A stretch of DNA of 64,000 bases from Sphaerisporangium fuscum (GCF_018531465.1 NZ_JAHDTF010000015.1:1-64000); one strand, 5' to 3'; shown: positions 35,353-44,205, counted from the first letter of the stretch. The notes: a model not told the origin generated them from the sequence alone. Program-made: numbers and translations.

Positions 35353-36480
35353 GTGCGTTTCGTCGACGAGTACCGCGACGCGGCCAAGGCACGGGCGATG
35401 GCCGCCCGGATCGCCGGGCTGTGCGAGCCGGGGCGTGTGTACAAGTTCATGGAGGTGTGCGGGGGACACACCCACACGATCTACAAGCACGGCCTGGAGG
35501 ACCACCTGCCGTCCTCGGTAACGCTGGTGCACGGCCCCGGCTGCCCGGTGTGCGTGATCCCGATGGGGAGGGTGGACGACGCCGTCCACATCGCCGAGCG
35601 GCCTGATGTGATCATGACGTCGTTCGGCGACATGATGCGCGTGCCCGGAGGCAGGGGGTCCTTCCTGGACGCCAAGGCCAGGGGCGCGGACATCCGCATG
35701 GTGTACTCGCCGCTGGACGCCCTGAAGATCGCTCGGGACAATCCGGACAGGCGGGTCGTCTTCCTGGCCATCGGGTTCGAGACGACCGCGCCTTCCACGG
35801 CCATGACGGTGCTGCGGGCGGAGGCCGAGGGGATCACCAACTTCTCGGTCTTCTGCAATCACGTGACGATCATCCCCGCGATCAAGGCGATCCTCGACTC
35901 CCCGGACCTGCGGCTCGACGGGTTCATCGGGCCGGGGCACGTGTCGGCGGTCATCGGCTGCCGGCCGTACGAGTTCATCTCCAGGGAGTACGGCAAGCCG
36001 CTGGTCGTGGCGGGGTTCGAGCCGCTCGACGTGCTGCACTCGGTGTACCGCAACCTCGTCCAGCTGTCCGAGGGGCGGGCGGCCGTGGAGAACCAGTACG
36101 CCCGCGTGGTGCCGTGGGACGGCAACGCCAAGGCGCTGACCGTCATCAACCAGGTGATGGAGCTGCGCCCGCACTTCGAGTGGCGCGGGCTCGGCTTCAT
36201 CTCGCACTCGGCCCTCGGCATGCGCGAGCGCTACGCGGCCTTCGACGCCGAGCGGATCTTCGACATCCCGGGCGGGCGGGTCGCCGACCCGCAGGCGTGC
36301 CAGTGCGGTGAGGTGCTCAAGGGCGTGCTCAAGCCCTGGGAGTGCAAGGTGTTCGGGACGGCCTGCACCCCGGAGACCCCGATCGGCACCTGCATGGTCT
36401 CCTCGGAGGGGGCCTGCGCCGCGTACTACAACTTCGGCCGCTTCTCCCGGCCCCAGGTGAGAGAGGCGACCCGCACGTGA
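35353..36480 (+). CDS. hypD: Hydrogenase formation protein HypD
   Basis: A 375-aa Fe-S protein on which the Fe(CN)2CO group is assembled. Signature motifs are visible: FMEVCGGHTHTIYKHGL, HGPGCPVCV, GFETTAPSTA, IGPGHVSAVIG and the C-terminal Cys cluster (DPQACQCGEVL, GTACTPETPIGTCMVSSEGACAAYY). Length matches the family. GTG 35353 is 6 nt after hypC and overlaps hypE by 4 bp at its end. Confidence 0.96.
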   Translation: MRFVDEYRDAAKARAMAARIAGLCEPGRVYKFMEVCGGHTHTIYKHGLEDHLPSSVTLVHGPGCPVCVIPMGRVDDAVHIAERPDVIMTSFGDMMRVPGGRGSFLDAKARGADIRMVYSPLDALKIARDNPDRRVVFLAIGFETTAPSTAMTVLRAEAEGITNFSVFCNHVTIIPAIKAILDSPDLRLDGFIGPGHVSAVIGCRPYEFISREYGKPLVVAGFEPLDVLHSVYRNLVQLSEGRAAVENQYARVVPWDGNAKALTVINQVMELRPHFEWRGLGFISHSALGMRERYAAFDAERIFDIPGGRVADPQACQCGEVLKGVLKPWECKVFGTACTPETPIGTCMVSSEGACAAYYNFGRFSRPQVREATRT

Positions 36481-37541
36481 ACCGTGAGGAGCAGGTGCTG
36501 GAGCGGATCGAGCGGGCCCGGCGGCGCAAGGCCAGGGTGCGGGAGGAACTGGTCACCCTCGCGCACGGGGCCGGCGGCAAGGCCGGCCGGACGCTGATCG
36601 AGGCGGTGTTCCTGGAGGCGTTCCGCAACCCGCTGCTGGAGCCGCTCGCCGACGGCGCGGTCGCGGGCGGGCTCGCCTTCACCACCGACTCCTACGTGGT
36701 CACGCCGCTGTTCTTCCCCGGTGGTGACATCGGTGACCTGGCGGTGAACGGCACGGTGAACGACCTGGCGATGTGCGGGGCGCGGCCGCTGCACCTCTCG
36801 GCCGCGTTCATCCTCGAGGAGGGCTTCCCGGTGGCCGACCTGCGCCGTGTCACCGAGACGATGGCGGCGGCGGCGCGCGCGGCGGGCGTGAGCATCGTCA
36901 CCGGCGACACCAAGGTCGTCCAGAAGGGGAAGGCCGACGGCTGCTACATCACCACGGCGGGCGTCGGCAGCGTCGATCCGGGGGTGAGGCTGGGGGCGCC
37001 CCTGACCAGGCCCGGAGACGCGATCATCGTGTCGGGGCCGATCGGGGAGCACGGCGTCACGGTCATGCTGGCACGTGGGGAGCTCGACATCGAGGCCGAC
37101 CTCGTCTCCGACACCGCGCCGCTGAACGGCCTGGTCGCCCGGCTGCTGGAGGCGTGCGAGCCCGGAGGGGTGCGCTGCCTGCGGGACGCCACCCGGGGCG
37201 GGGTCGCCACGGTGCTCAACGAGATCGCCGAGACGTCGGGCACGGCGGTCGTCCTGGACGAGGAGGCGGTCCCCGTACGGCCGGAGGTGCGCGGGGCCTG
37301 CGAACTGCTCGGCATCGACCCGCTGTACGTCGCCTGCGAGGGCCGGATGGTCGCGGTGGTGGACGGACGCTCCGCCGGCGCGGCCCTGGACGCGCTCCGG
37401 GCACACCCCCTGGGCGCGGGCGCGGCCGTCGTCGGGCGGGTCGCCGAGGATCCGCCCGGCCTGGTCCTGCTGAGGACGGCCTCCGGCGGCACCAGGATCG
37501 TGGACGTCCTCGTCGGCGACCCGTTGCCGCGTATTTGCTGA
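36477..37541 (+). CDS. hypE: Hydrogenase expression/formation protein HypE
   Basis: A 354-aa PurM-like enzyme that dehydrates the C-terminal thiocarboxamide to thiocyanate to make the cyanide ligands. It ends in the essential PRIC tetrapeptide. AHGAGGKAGR, GDIGDLAVNGTVNDLAMCGARP and DATRGGVATVLNE are family motifs. The N-terminus has about 25 extra charged residues. GTG 36477 overlaps hypD (GTGA). It is the last gene of the hydrogenase operon. The carbamoyl donor HypF is not encoded within the window. Confidence 0.96.
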   Translation: MNREEQVLERIERARRRKARVREELVTLAHGAGGKAGRTLIEAVFLEAFRNPLLEPLADGAVAGGLAFTTDSYVVTPLFFPGGDIGDLAVNGTVNDLAMCGARPLHLSAAFILEEGFPVADLRRVTETMAAAARAAGVSIVTGDTKVVQKGKADGCYITTAGVGSVDPGVRLGAPLTRPGDAIIVSGPIGEHGVTVMLARGELDIEADLVSDTAPLNGLVARLLEACEPGGVRCLRDATRGGVATVLNEIAETSGTAVVLDEEAVPVRPEVRGACELLGIDPLYVACEGRMVAVVDGRSAGAALDALRAHPLGAGAAVVGRVAEDPPGLVLLRTASGGTRIVDVLVGDPLPRIC

Positions 37542-37607
37542 AAAGCCTGGTAAGAGCACTTTGTCCGGGTAGGAGTTCTGTCGATGGCCGTCCGACGGGG
37601 GGATGTC

Positions 37608-38015
37608 ATGCCGAAGGCCGCTCAGCCGCGAACAGGGAGCCGTGGCGCCGATCTGGAGCAGATCCGCGCACGGGTCCACCAGCAGGTCGTCCAGGCGGGG
37701 AACCGCGCCTTCGACAGCCCCCCGAGAGGTGGCGCGCGGCCGCCGCGCGTGGTCTCCGACGCGGAACGGCACGGCGTGCCCTCCACCGACACCGAAGCCC
37801 GGTCACCGCTGGGCGTCGGCGCGAGCCTCACCGGGCGCGCCGAGAAGATGGCCCAGCAGAAGGAAGAGCCCGGACGCCGCAGGAGGGTCGGCGAGGAACA
37901 CCCCGCCCGCCGCCCGTACGGCGTCTCCGAACCGCACGACGCGACGGGAGTCGGCGATCACCGCCCCATCCACGAGGAAAGCCCCGTCATGCCGAGCGGA
38001 GACCAGGGCGGCTGA
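37608..38015 (+). CDS. Hypothetical hydrophilic protein
   Basis: A 135-aa Arg/Gly/Pro-rich protein without hydrophobic segments, probably disordered. Codon usage supports coding: in a sampled stretch, third positions are about 87% GC, first about 74%, second about 43%. ATG 37608 has GGGGG 7 nt upstream. The C-terminus (RRPYGVSEPHDATGVGDHRP then PSGDQGG) looks like a conserved actinobacterial tail but I cannot name a family. It lies just after hypE without a clear terminator and might be a read-through member of the operon. A competing minus-strand frame over 37803-38705 is considered a shadow. Confidence 0.5.
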   Translation: MPKAAQPRTGSRGADLEQIRARVHQQVVQAGNRAFDSPPRGGARPPRVVSDAERHGVPSTDTEARSPLGVGASLTGRAEKMAQQKEEPGRRRRVGEEHPARRPYGVSEPHDATGVGDHRPIHEESPVMPSGDQGG

Positions 38016-38059
38016 CCACCGGCGGCTGGTCACCGCGGAGAGCGACGTCCTCCGCGGCG

Positions 38060-38515
38060 CTAGGAAGGCGACCGGCCCTCGATCAGGAGGCGGTGGCCTT
38101 CCTGCAGGCCGTCGGGGAGGGCGTCGGGGGAGAACCACCCGGCCTCCAGGATCTCGAAGCGGTCCGGCTCGATGGTCCCCGCGGCGTACTCGGCCTCGTA
38201 GGCCGCCTCCACCCGCAGCCGGAAGCCGCTCCGCAGATACACGAGCCCGCGCACGCGCACGTCCAGGCCCGTCTCCTCGCGCACCTCGCGGACGACCGTG
38301 TCCTCGAAGGTCTCCCCCTTGTTCGCGTAGCCGGAGGGCAGCCCCCACTGCCGGCCCTCCGGCCAGAAGCGGTGCTTGAGCAGGAGCACGTTGCCGTCGC
38401 CGTCGCGGACGATCCCGGTGACGCCGACCATGAACTTCGCGTGACGCAACCACAGGACCCGCCACTGCATCGGCCCCTTGATCATCCGCCACAGCCTCAC
38501 GGCGAGCCTCTTCAC
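38060..38515 (-). CDS. Nudix hydrolase
   Basis: A 151-aa pyrophosphohydrolase. The Nudix box runs from GYANKGETFEDTVVREVREE to TGLDV, with all catalytic Glu residues (REVREE) present. The preceding VGVTGIVRDGDGNVLLLKHRF is the usual strand before the box. GTG 38515 with GGAGGGG upstream is preferred to an earlier in-frame ATG at 38557, which reads into the divergent promoter. Substrates of this class range from nucleoside diphosphates to NADH or mutagenic nucleotides and cannot be told here. Confidence 0.88.
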   Translation of the reverse strand: MKRLAVRLWRMIKGPMQWRVLWLRHAKFMVGVTGIVRDGDGNVLLLKHRFWPEGRQWGLPSGYANKGETFEDTVVREVREETGLDVRVRGLVYLRSGFRLRVEAAYEAEYAAGTIEPDRFEILEAGWFSPDALPDGLQEGHRLLIEGRSPS

Positions 38516-38560
38516 ACACCCCTCCAACAGCCCGGATCGCGGTCGCGCACTCGACACAGA

Positions 38561-38588
38561 TCGACCGCGAGATCATGCCGTGTATAGT
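38561..38588 (+). promoter_or_regulatory. Promoter for leader peptide and epoxide hydrolase
   Basis: TCGACC (38561-38566) and TATAGT (38583-38588) are separated by 16 bp. This places the transcript start just before the small leader frame at 38623. Confidence 0.55.
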
Positions 38589-38622
38589 GAACCGCGAACC
38601 ACGATGCGAGGAGGTGAGCCCG

Positions 38623-38676
38623 ATGACGACGACCGGTCCTGCTTTCCGGGCACTCCTCGCCGCCGCCCGCGTCTGA
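38623..38676 (+). CDS. Candidate 17-aa leader peptide
   Basis: A 17-codon frame (MTTTGPAFRALLAAARV) with an excellent ribosome site, GGAGGTGAG, ending 6 nt before its ATG. It ends 46 nt before the epoxide hydrolase gene and overlaps the first arm of a competing hairpin set. The arrangement suggests ribosome-mediated attenuation, but no run of a single regulatory amino acid is obvious beyond three threonines and a run of alanines. Confidence 0.5.
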   Translation: MTTTGPAFRALLAAARV

Positions 38677-38709
38677 GCGCGTCCAGGAGTGCCGTGATCG
38701 CACACTCCT
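38649..38709 (+). promoter_or_regulatory. Mutually exclusive hairpins (possible attenuator)
   Basis: Arm 1 GGCACTCCT (38649-38657), arm 2 AGGAGTGCC (38685-38693) and arm 3 CACTCCT (38703-38709). Arm 2 can pair perfectly with arm 1 (9 bp) or with arm 3 (7 bp), but not both. Arm 1 lies inside the leader peptide frame, and arm 3 is 14 nt before the epoxide hydrolase start. Confidence 0.5.
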
Positions 38710-38722
38710 GAACGAAGGAAAG

Positions 38723-39874
38723 ATGACAGCGACTCCTTTCACCGTTTCCGTGTCCGACGACGTCCTGGACGACCTGCGCGACCGTCTCCGCCGCACCCGC
38801 TTCACCTCGGCGTCCGACGCCGCGTACTGGGCGGCCGGTGTCGACCCCGGCTACCTTCGCGAACTCGTCGCCTACTGGGCCGACGGGTTCGACTGGCGGG
38901 CGGCCGAGACGGCCCTCAACGACTTCCCCCACTTCCTCGCGGAGGTGGACGGACGGCGGGTGCACTTCGTCCACCTCCGGGGCAGGCGCCCCGAAGGCGC
39001 GCCCGCGCCGTTGCCCCTGGTCCTCACCCACGGGTGGCCGAGCAGCTTCGTGGAGATGCTGCGCGTCGCCCGGCCGCTCGCCGACCCGGCCGCCTACGGC
39101 GGCGACCCCGCCGACGCCTTCGACGTGGTCATCCCCTCGCTCCCCGGCTTCCTGTACTCCGAGCCGCCGGACGGGCCGTTCACCCGCAGGCGGGTCGCCG
39201 AGACCTGGCACGAACTGATGACCCGGACCCTCGGCTACCGCCGGTTCGGAGCCTTCGGCGGCGACATCGGCGGCGGCGTCACCCAGTGGCTCGGCGCCCT
39301 GTATCCCGGGGAGGTCGCCGGCGTCCACGTGACGTCCGCCGTGATCACCTCGGACTTCACCGAGCGTCCCCCGACCGAGCAGGAGCAGGCGTACCTCGAC
39401 GCCCTGCGCGCCTACGACGAGCGGGACCAGGGATACAGCGAGATCATGTGGACCCGGCCGGACACCCTCGCCGCCGCGCTGACCGACTCGCCGGCCGGGC
39501 TCCTCGCCTGGATCATCGACAAGTACCGCGACTGGAGCGACTGCGGCGGCGACCTTCAGTCCCGCTGGGATCGGGACACGATGCTCACCGTCGCGACGCT
39601 CTACTGGGCGACCGGCGCCATCGGCTCGTCCTTCCGGCAGTACTACGACTACCCGCACAACCGGCCGGTTCCGCTGATCACCGTCCCCGCGGCGGTCACG
39701 CTGAGCCACGAGCCGGCGTTCGCCGGCTTCCCGAGGAGCCTCGCCGAACGGGTGTACGCCGACCTGCGGCACTGGAGCACGCCGGGACGCGGCGGGCACT
39801 TCATGGCGCACGAGGAGCCGGAGCAGGTGGTGGACGAGCTGCGGATGTTCTTCCGCCCGCTCAGAACCCCCTAG
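38723..39874 (+). CDS. Epoxide hydrolase (EPHX1-like alpha/beta hydrolase)
   Basis: A 383-aa microsomal-type epoxide hydrolase. The N-terminal EHN domain is at about residues 3-110, followed by the alpha/beta-hydrolase core with the oxyanion motif THGWPSS (HGWP), the nucleophile in FGGDIGGGV, and a C-terminal histidine in GRGGHFMAHEEPE. It opens epoxides to diols by a covalent ester intermediate. ATG 38723 has GAAGGAAAG upstream. It is divergent from the Nudix gene and preceded by a leader peptide with competing hairpins, an unusual control for this enzyme. Confidence 0.93.
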   Translation: MTATPFTVSVSDDVLDDLRDRLRRTRFTSASDAAYWAAGVDPGYLRELVAYWADGFDWRAAETALNDFPHFLAEVDGRRVHFVHLRGRRPEGAPAPLPLVLTHGWPSSFVEMLRVARPLADPAAYGGDPADAFDVVIPSLPGFLYSEPPDGPFTRRRVAETWHELMTRTLGYRRFGAFGGDIGGGVTQWLGALYPGEVAGVHVTSAVITSDFTERPPTEQEQAYLDALRAYDERDQGYSEIMWTRPDTLAAALTDSPAGLLAWIIDKYRDWSDCGGDLQSRWDRDTMLTVATLYWATGAIGSSFRQYYDYPHNRPVPLITVPAAVTLSHEPAFAGFPRSLAERVYADLRHWSTPGRGGHFMAHEEPEQVVDELRMFFRPLRTP

Positions 39875-39952
39875 GCCTGTCACTCGGGTGACGTGATTCC
39901 ACTGCGGGGCCGGCGCCGGGCGGCTCCCGTGACGCCCGTGCGGTCGCCCTGA

Positions 39953-41257
39953 TCAGGCGGCCTTGCCGCGGGCGATGTAGAGGTTCATGTCGGTGAAGTC
40001 GAGGGTGACATTGTAGGGCTTGAAGAAGCAGTGGAAGAAGGCGGTCGGCACGTCGAACCCCAGGGGGGCGAGCTCGGCCTGCGGGTGCGTCTCGCAGTAG
40101 ATCTCCTTGGCGCCGGCGTCGCCAAGGCGGATCTCCTTCGGGTAGCAGGGGTAGGTGACGGCTGGGTGGCTATGGGCGAAGGTCCCGATCGGGCGGTCGT
40201 GATCGCTGCGGATCCCCAACCGCCCGGCCGTGTCCCCGAACACGACCGCGGCCATCTCGCCCCTTCCGCCGAAGTTCACGCCCACCACCCCTGTGGCGGA
40301 GCCGGCGACGCCGGCGATGCCGCCCCTGCTGTGCAGGTACTGCTCACGGGCCAGCCACAGCGGCAGGGGCTCCGCGCCCGCCCGCGCGGCGGTGGCGCGT
40401 GCCTTCCTGGCCGTTTCAGGGGTTCTGCGGCGCAGGATCAGCGACCGGCCCGCGTAGTCGAAGGTGGTCAGCAAGTGGTAGAAGACCCACGTGCCGATCA
40501 GTCCGTCGCTGTCGGTGTCGACATCTTCGCCCGACTCCGTCGACGACCAGCCCACGGGGACGTTGCGCAGTTCGATGCCGCCCAGCTTGAAGGAGTCGAG
40601 TATCCCGTAGTACGCCCATATGACGCCGTTCTCGTACTCGATCTTCTGGCTGGTGACGGCGCTCAGCCCGGCCTCCTTGGCCACCGACGCGCGCATGCTC
40701 AGACTCGGGGCGCCGGTGTAGAACGTGAAGCGCTTGGGTGGTCCGCCGTTCACCGAGGCCTCAACCAGCGGGATCGGGTCCATCTGCTGGAAAGGCACAC
40801 GCGCGATGTCGCCGTGGATCTGATAGGGCTCGCCGCGGACGGCCGCGAACCATTTGGCGTAGGCTTCCTCGCCGGCCGCTTTCCAGTGTGGTGCGGCAAG
40901 GGAGAATTCGTCCTGCCGGATGTAACAGTCGGCCAGGAAGTAGTTGGCGTCCTTGTCGTCGGGCGCCAGCCTGATCGCCATCTTGAGGTATTTCTCGGCG
41001 TCGGGGAACTGGTTGGCCAGCAGCCCGACAAAGCCGCGCCGGCGGGCCGCGTGCAGGTTCTTGGGGTCCGTTTTCAGGATCTGCTCGTACGCGTCGCCGG
41101 CCTGCTCGAACTTGCCGGCCTTGAACAGCGCGTCCGCGTCACCGCTGCCGGCCTGCGCCGTGGCCGTCCCGCCCAACAGCGGCGCCGTCGCGGCCGCACC
41201 GGCCAGCACCGCGGCGCCCCGCAACACCGAACGCCGATCCCATTCTCGGTCATTCAC
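39953..41257 (-). CDS. Tat-exported TPR protein with degenerate aspartyl-protease-like domain
   Basis: A 434-aa secreted protein. The twin-arginine signal is DRRSVLRGAAVLAG (R8, R9), with a cleavage region near TATAQA. TPR-like repeats cover about residues 40-135 (ALFKAGKFEQAGDAYEQIL; FPDAEKYLKMAIRLAPDD). From about 160 a retropepsin/TIGR02281-like beta domain follows, in which the catalytic D-T-G-A reads Y180-T-G-A, so peptidase activity is unlikely. GTG 41257 (or TTG 41260) has AGGAG upstream. Its promoter shares a 52-bp element with the two-component operon at 43473-44159, suggesting control by that response regulator. Confidence 0.75.
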   Translation of the reverse strand: MNDREWDRRSVLRGAAVLAGAAATAPLLGGTATAQAGSGDADALFKAGKFEQAGDAYEQILKTDPKNLHAARRRGFVGLLANQFPDAEKYLKMAIRLAPDDKDANYFLADCYIRQDEFSLAAPHWKAAGEEAYAKWFAAVRGEPYQIHGDIARVPFQQMDPIPLVEASVNGGPPKRFTFYTGAPSLSMRASVAKEAGLSAVTSQKIEYENGVIWAYYGILDSFKLGGIELRNVPVGWSSTESGEDVDTDSDGLIGTWVFYHLLTTFDYAGRSLILRRRTPETARKARATAARAGAEPLPLWLAREQYLHSRGGIAGVAGSATGVVGVNFGGRGEMAAVVFGDTAGRLGIRSDHDRPIGTFAHSHPAVTYPCYPKEIRLGDAGAKEIYCETHPQAELAPLGFDVPTAFFHCFFKPYNVTLDFTDMNLYIARGKAA

Positions 41258-41333
41258 CAACGCCTGCTCCTTTTCGTGATCGCCTTCGCCGGGAACCCAC
41301 CCGCGGTTCGCCCGCTGACCCATCCACTGTCGA

Positions 41334-41385
41334 CCGGCCTCGTCCCCGCCTCGTCCCCGCCGTGTCATGGTCGTGTCACAGCCGC
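41334..41385 (-). promoter_or_regulatory. Response-regulator site upstream of the TPR/protease-like gene
   Basis: Contains GTGTCA twice, at 41362-41367 and 41373-41378, an 11-bp direct repeat typical of OmpR-family regulators. The 52-bp block aligns without gaps to 44206-44257 at 42 positions. Confidence 0.65.
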
Positions 41386-41471
41386 GACCACGGTCGCAGC
41401 GGAGCTGGAGCGGCGGCTCCGCTGAATCTGGTGGAGAGCACGGCGATCCGCCGGAAGTAGCGGATCGGTCG

Positions 41472-41966
41472 CTACCGTCGCGCCGGGCAGTTCCGGGGGC
41501 CGACGCTCTGCCCGGCACCGACGACGGTGACCTGGACAGGGCGTTCCGGCGTCGTGGCGGCGGCCGTGCACACGATCTGCTCGACGGCCAGTGCGGACAG
41601 GTCGCCGGCCGCGGTGGACAGGGTCACCACCAAGTGGCCTGTCGGCTCGGCGGTCACCGAGAACGGGCCGGCTTCGGATGGGACGTCGGTGGTGAGCCCG
41701 TGCGCCTGTTCCTCGGGGACGGGGCCGGTCGCCAGCAGCGCGAGCCTGTCCGCCGGGAACAGTGGATGGCCACTGGACCGCCGCGTCACCGCGCTGAGCC
41801 GGCCGTCCTTCACGAAGTAGAGGGTGATGGTCGTGGGGGGTGCGACGGGTCCGCTCGGCGGGTCGCCGGCGGGGATGGCGTCGCTGGGGCGCACCCCGCA
41901 GCCGGTCACGGCGATGAGCGATACGAGGGCCGCGGCGAGCACGCGGCGGGCGAGTCCGGTCCTCAC
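41472..41966 (-). CDS. Lipoprotein of two-component operon (GerMN-like)
   Basis: A 164-aa secreted lipoprotein with a signal peptide and lipobox VTGC (Cys23 lipidated). The mature part has a GerMN-like strand pattern (TTITLYFVKDGRLSAVTRR near residue 45; later VEQIVCTAAAT). ATG 41966 overlaps the histidine kinase stop by 4 bp. Its place as third gene after regulator and kinase resembles lipoproteins such as CseA that modulate the sensor, so it probably tunes the kinase from outside the membrane. Confidence 0.8.
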   Translation of the reverse strand: MRTGLARRVLAAALVSLIAVTGCGVRPSDAIPAGDPPSGPVAPPTTITLYFVKDGRLSAVTRRSSGHPLFPADRLALLATGPVPEEQAHGLTTDVPSEAGPFSVTAEPTGHLVVTLSTAAGDLSALAVEQIVCTAAATTPERPVQVTVVGAGQSVGPRNCPARR

Positions 41967-43465
41967 TCGGGGCCTCCGTCCGGATCATGTGCCCGGCGTG
42001 GCAGGCGCAGCGTGAAGATGGCGCCCCCATCCGGGGCGTTGGTGACGGTGAGGTCGCCTCGGTGCAGGTGCGCGTTCTCCCTGGCGATGGCGAGGCCGAG
42101 GCCGCTGCCCTGGGACCTGGCCCTGGCCGCGTTGGCCTTGTAGAACCGGTCGAACACCTGCGGCAGCACCGCTTCGTCCAGCCCAGGTCCGTGGTCGCGG
42201 ACCTCGACAGTGATCCGGTCCGGGTCGGCGGACAGCCGTACCGACACCGGCGGCTCGCCGTGCCGCAGGGCGTTGCCGACCAGGTTCGCGACGATGACGT
42301 CCACTCGACGCGGGTCCAGTCGTGCCGTCACCGCAGCCGCGAGCTCGGTGTGCACCAGCTCTGACCAGCCCCGGACACGCAGGGTCGCGCGCACCAGCTC
42401 GGCCACGTCGACCTCGTTCAACGCAAGGGTCGCGACGCCGGCGTCGAACCTGCTGATCTCGATAAGATCGTTCACCAGCCGTGTGAGGTTGAGCGTCTCC
42501 TGGCTGACCAGCCTCGCGGCCCTGCCGGCGGGCTCTGGCAGCCGGGCCGCCTCCTCGTCCAGGACGTCGGCGACCGCGGTCAGCGCGGCCAGCGGGGTGC
42601 GCAGCTCGTGGGACACATCGGCCACGAACCGGCGGGCGTCGGCCTCCATCGCACGCAGCTGCTTGACGTGCCGTTCCAGCTCCGCGGCGGTGTCGTTGAA
42701 CGTGCGCGCCACGTCGGCCAACTCGTCGGAGCCGCGAACCGCGACCCTGGTCCGCAGCTCGCCCTCGCCCAGCAGGCGTGCCGCCCGACCGAGCTCGCGT
42801 ACCGGGCGCAGTACGCCACGGGTGGCCAGCAACGCCAGGACGACCGCGAACACCAGGGCCGCCCCGCCGATGAGCCAGGCGCGTACGGTGAGCCGGTCGA
42901 TGCTGGTCTGTTCGGGACGCAGGCTGCGCACGGTGTAGACCTCGATGCCGGACACCCGGGTCGTCCCGTCCCGCTCCACGATCAGCAACGGCGCGCCGAT
43001 GATCAGGTAGGGCCCGCCCTGCCACACCACGCGTTGCCATGCGATGACGCCGCCGGCCACCACCCGCCGCAGCTCATTCGGAATCGCCCCGGGACCCGGG
43101 ATCTGGGGTGGAATCACCCAGGAATCCGGGATCGGCGCGTTCCCGTCCGGTCTCGGGTGCCCCGGCGCCGGTCGGATCGGCGAGTGCACCCCGTGGTAGA
43201 CGGCGATCGCGCGGCTGTTCCCGTCGGTCATGATGCCGGCGATCCTGTCGAGCTCGTCCGGGCCCGGCGTCGCACTCCGCAACGGGAAGAGCGCCTCCAT
43301 GCGGCTTCTCATCGCCTGCACCGCGGCGTTCTGGGTTCGCTCCAGGATGTAGGTGCGCGCCTGCACGTACATCCCGCCCGCCACCGCCGCCGCCGTGACC
43401 ACGGACAGCAGTGCGAACGCCAGCAACAGCCGGGCACGCAGCCCCAGGCTCGGCCGAGGTGCCAC
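41963..43465 (-). CDS. Sensor histidine kinase (AfsQ2/CseC-like)
   Basis: A 500-aa membrane kinase. The first transmembrane helix is about residues 10-33, followed by an extracytoplasmic sensor about 34-210 (with YHGVHSPIRPAP and DSWVIPPQ), a second helix about 213-235, a HAMP domain, and HisKA with H-box DVSHELRTPLAAL. The HATPase part has N-box NLVGNAL, DHGPGL and GSGLGLAIARENA. GTG 43465, 8 nt after the regulator's stop, is the most natural start but its ribosome site is weak. It pairs with the regulator at 43473 and overlaps the lipoprotein gene. Confidence 0.9.
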   Translation of the reverse strand: MAPRPSLGLRARLLLAFALLSVVTAAAVAGGMYVQARTYILERTQNAAVQAMRSRMEALFPLRSATPGPDELDRIAGIMTDGNSRAIAVYHGVHSPIRPAPGHPRPDGNAPIPDSWVIPPQIPGPGAIPNELRRVVAGGVIAWQRVVWQGGPYLIIGAPLLIVERDGTTRVSGIEVYTVRSLRPEQTSIDRLTVRAWLIGGAALVFAVVLALLATRGVLRPVRELGRAARLLGEGELRTRVAVRGSDELADVARTFNDTAAELERHVKQLRAMEADARRFVADVSHELRTPLAALTAVADVLDEEAARLPEPAGRAARLVSQETLNLTRLVNDLIEISRFDAGVATLALNEVDVAELVRATLRVRGWSELVHTELAAAVTARLDPRRVDVIVANLVGNALRHGEPPVSVRLSADPDRITVEVRDHGPGLDEAVLPQVFDRFYKANAARARSQGSGLGLAIARENAHLHRGDLTVTNAPDGGAIFTLRLPRRAHDPDGGPE

Positions 43466-43472
43466 CGGCGGC

Positions 43473-44159
43473 TCAAACCGGCCCGAAGCGGTACCCGAAC
43501 CCGCGCACCGTCTGCACGTAGACGGGCGCCGCGGAGTCGTCCTCGATCTTCGCGCGCAACCGCTGCACGCACGCGTCCACCAGACGCGAGTCACCGAAAT
43601 ACCCGTGCTCCCACACCGACTCCAGCAGCTGCTGACGGCTGTGCACCCGGCCAGGCGTGCCGGACAGCTCGAGCAGCAGGCGCAGCTCGGTCGGGGCGAG
43701 GCCGACCGGCACCCCGCTCTTGGCGACCACCAGCCCGGCCCGATCGATGGTCAGGTCCCCGTGCCGCTCCAGCTCCGCCTGGTCCCGGCCGATCCGCCGG
43801 AGCACCGCGCGAATGCGTGCCTCGAGCACCCTGGGCTGCACCGGCTTGACCACGTAGTCGTCGGCGCCCGCCTCCAACCCGGCCACCACGTCCATGTCGT
43901 CGCCGCGTGCCGTCACCATGATGATCGGCACCTCCCGGGCGGCCCGAATGCGCCGGCAGACCTCGAACCCATCCATGCCGGGCAACATCAGATCGAGCAC
44001 GACGACGTCGGGAGGGTCCGCACGCAGCCGCTCCAGCCCCTGCTCGCCGGACTCCACCGCGCGCACCCGGTGCCCATGCAGGGACAGGGCCAGCTCAAGG
44101 CCCTCCCGCACGGCCGGGTCATCCTCGATCAACAACACTCGCGACCCGCCGAGTTTCAC
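43473..44159 (-). CDS. OmpR-family response regulator (AfsQ1-like)
   Basis: A 228-aa DNA-binding regulator. The receiver domain is residues 5-120 with phosphoacceptor Asp56 (VVVLDLMLPGMDG) and K in DDYVVKPVQPRVLEARI. The winged helix is about 135-228 (LAPTELRLLLELSGTPGRVHSRQQLL, DSRLVDACVQRLRAKIE, VRGFGYRF). The sequence is close to Streptomyces AfsQ1. GTG 44159 with GGAG upstream is preferred to ATG 44195, which adds 12 atypical residues. A GTGTCA direct repeat 75 bp upstream suggests autoregulation. Confidence 0.92.
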   Translation of the reverse strand: MKLGGSRVLLIEDDPAVREGLELALSLHGHRVRAVESGEQGLERLRADPPDVVVLDLMLPGMDGFEVCRRIRAAREVPIIMVTARGDDMDVVAGLEAGADDYVVKPVQPRVLEARIRAVLRRIGRDQAELERHGDLTIDRAGLVVAKSGVPVGLAPTELRLLLELSGTPGRVHSRQQLLESVWEHGYFGDSRLVDACVQRLRAKIEDDSAAPVYVQTVRGFGYRFGPV

Positions 44160-44205
44160 CGCACGCTCCGTAGCTCGCCCGCCGGTCAACCTCATCCATT
44201 GTGGG

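Noticed and set aside
37803..38705. Minus-strand frame with a faint amidohydrolase-like stretch (FLVDGAVIADSRRVVRFG)
   Set aside because: It runs through the Nudix gene in another frame and shares codon boundaries with the plus-strand frame at 37608, which has the better coding periodicity.
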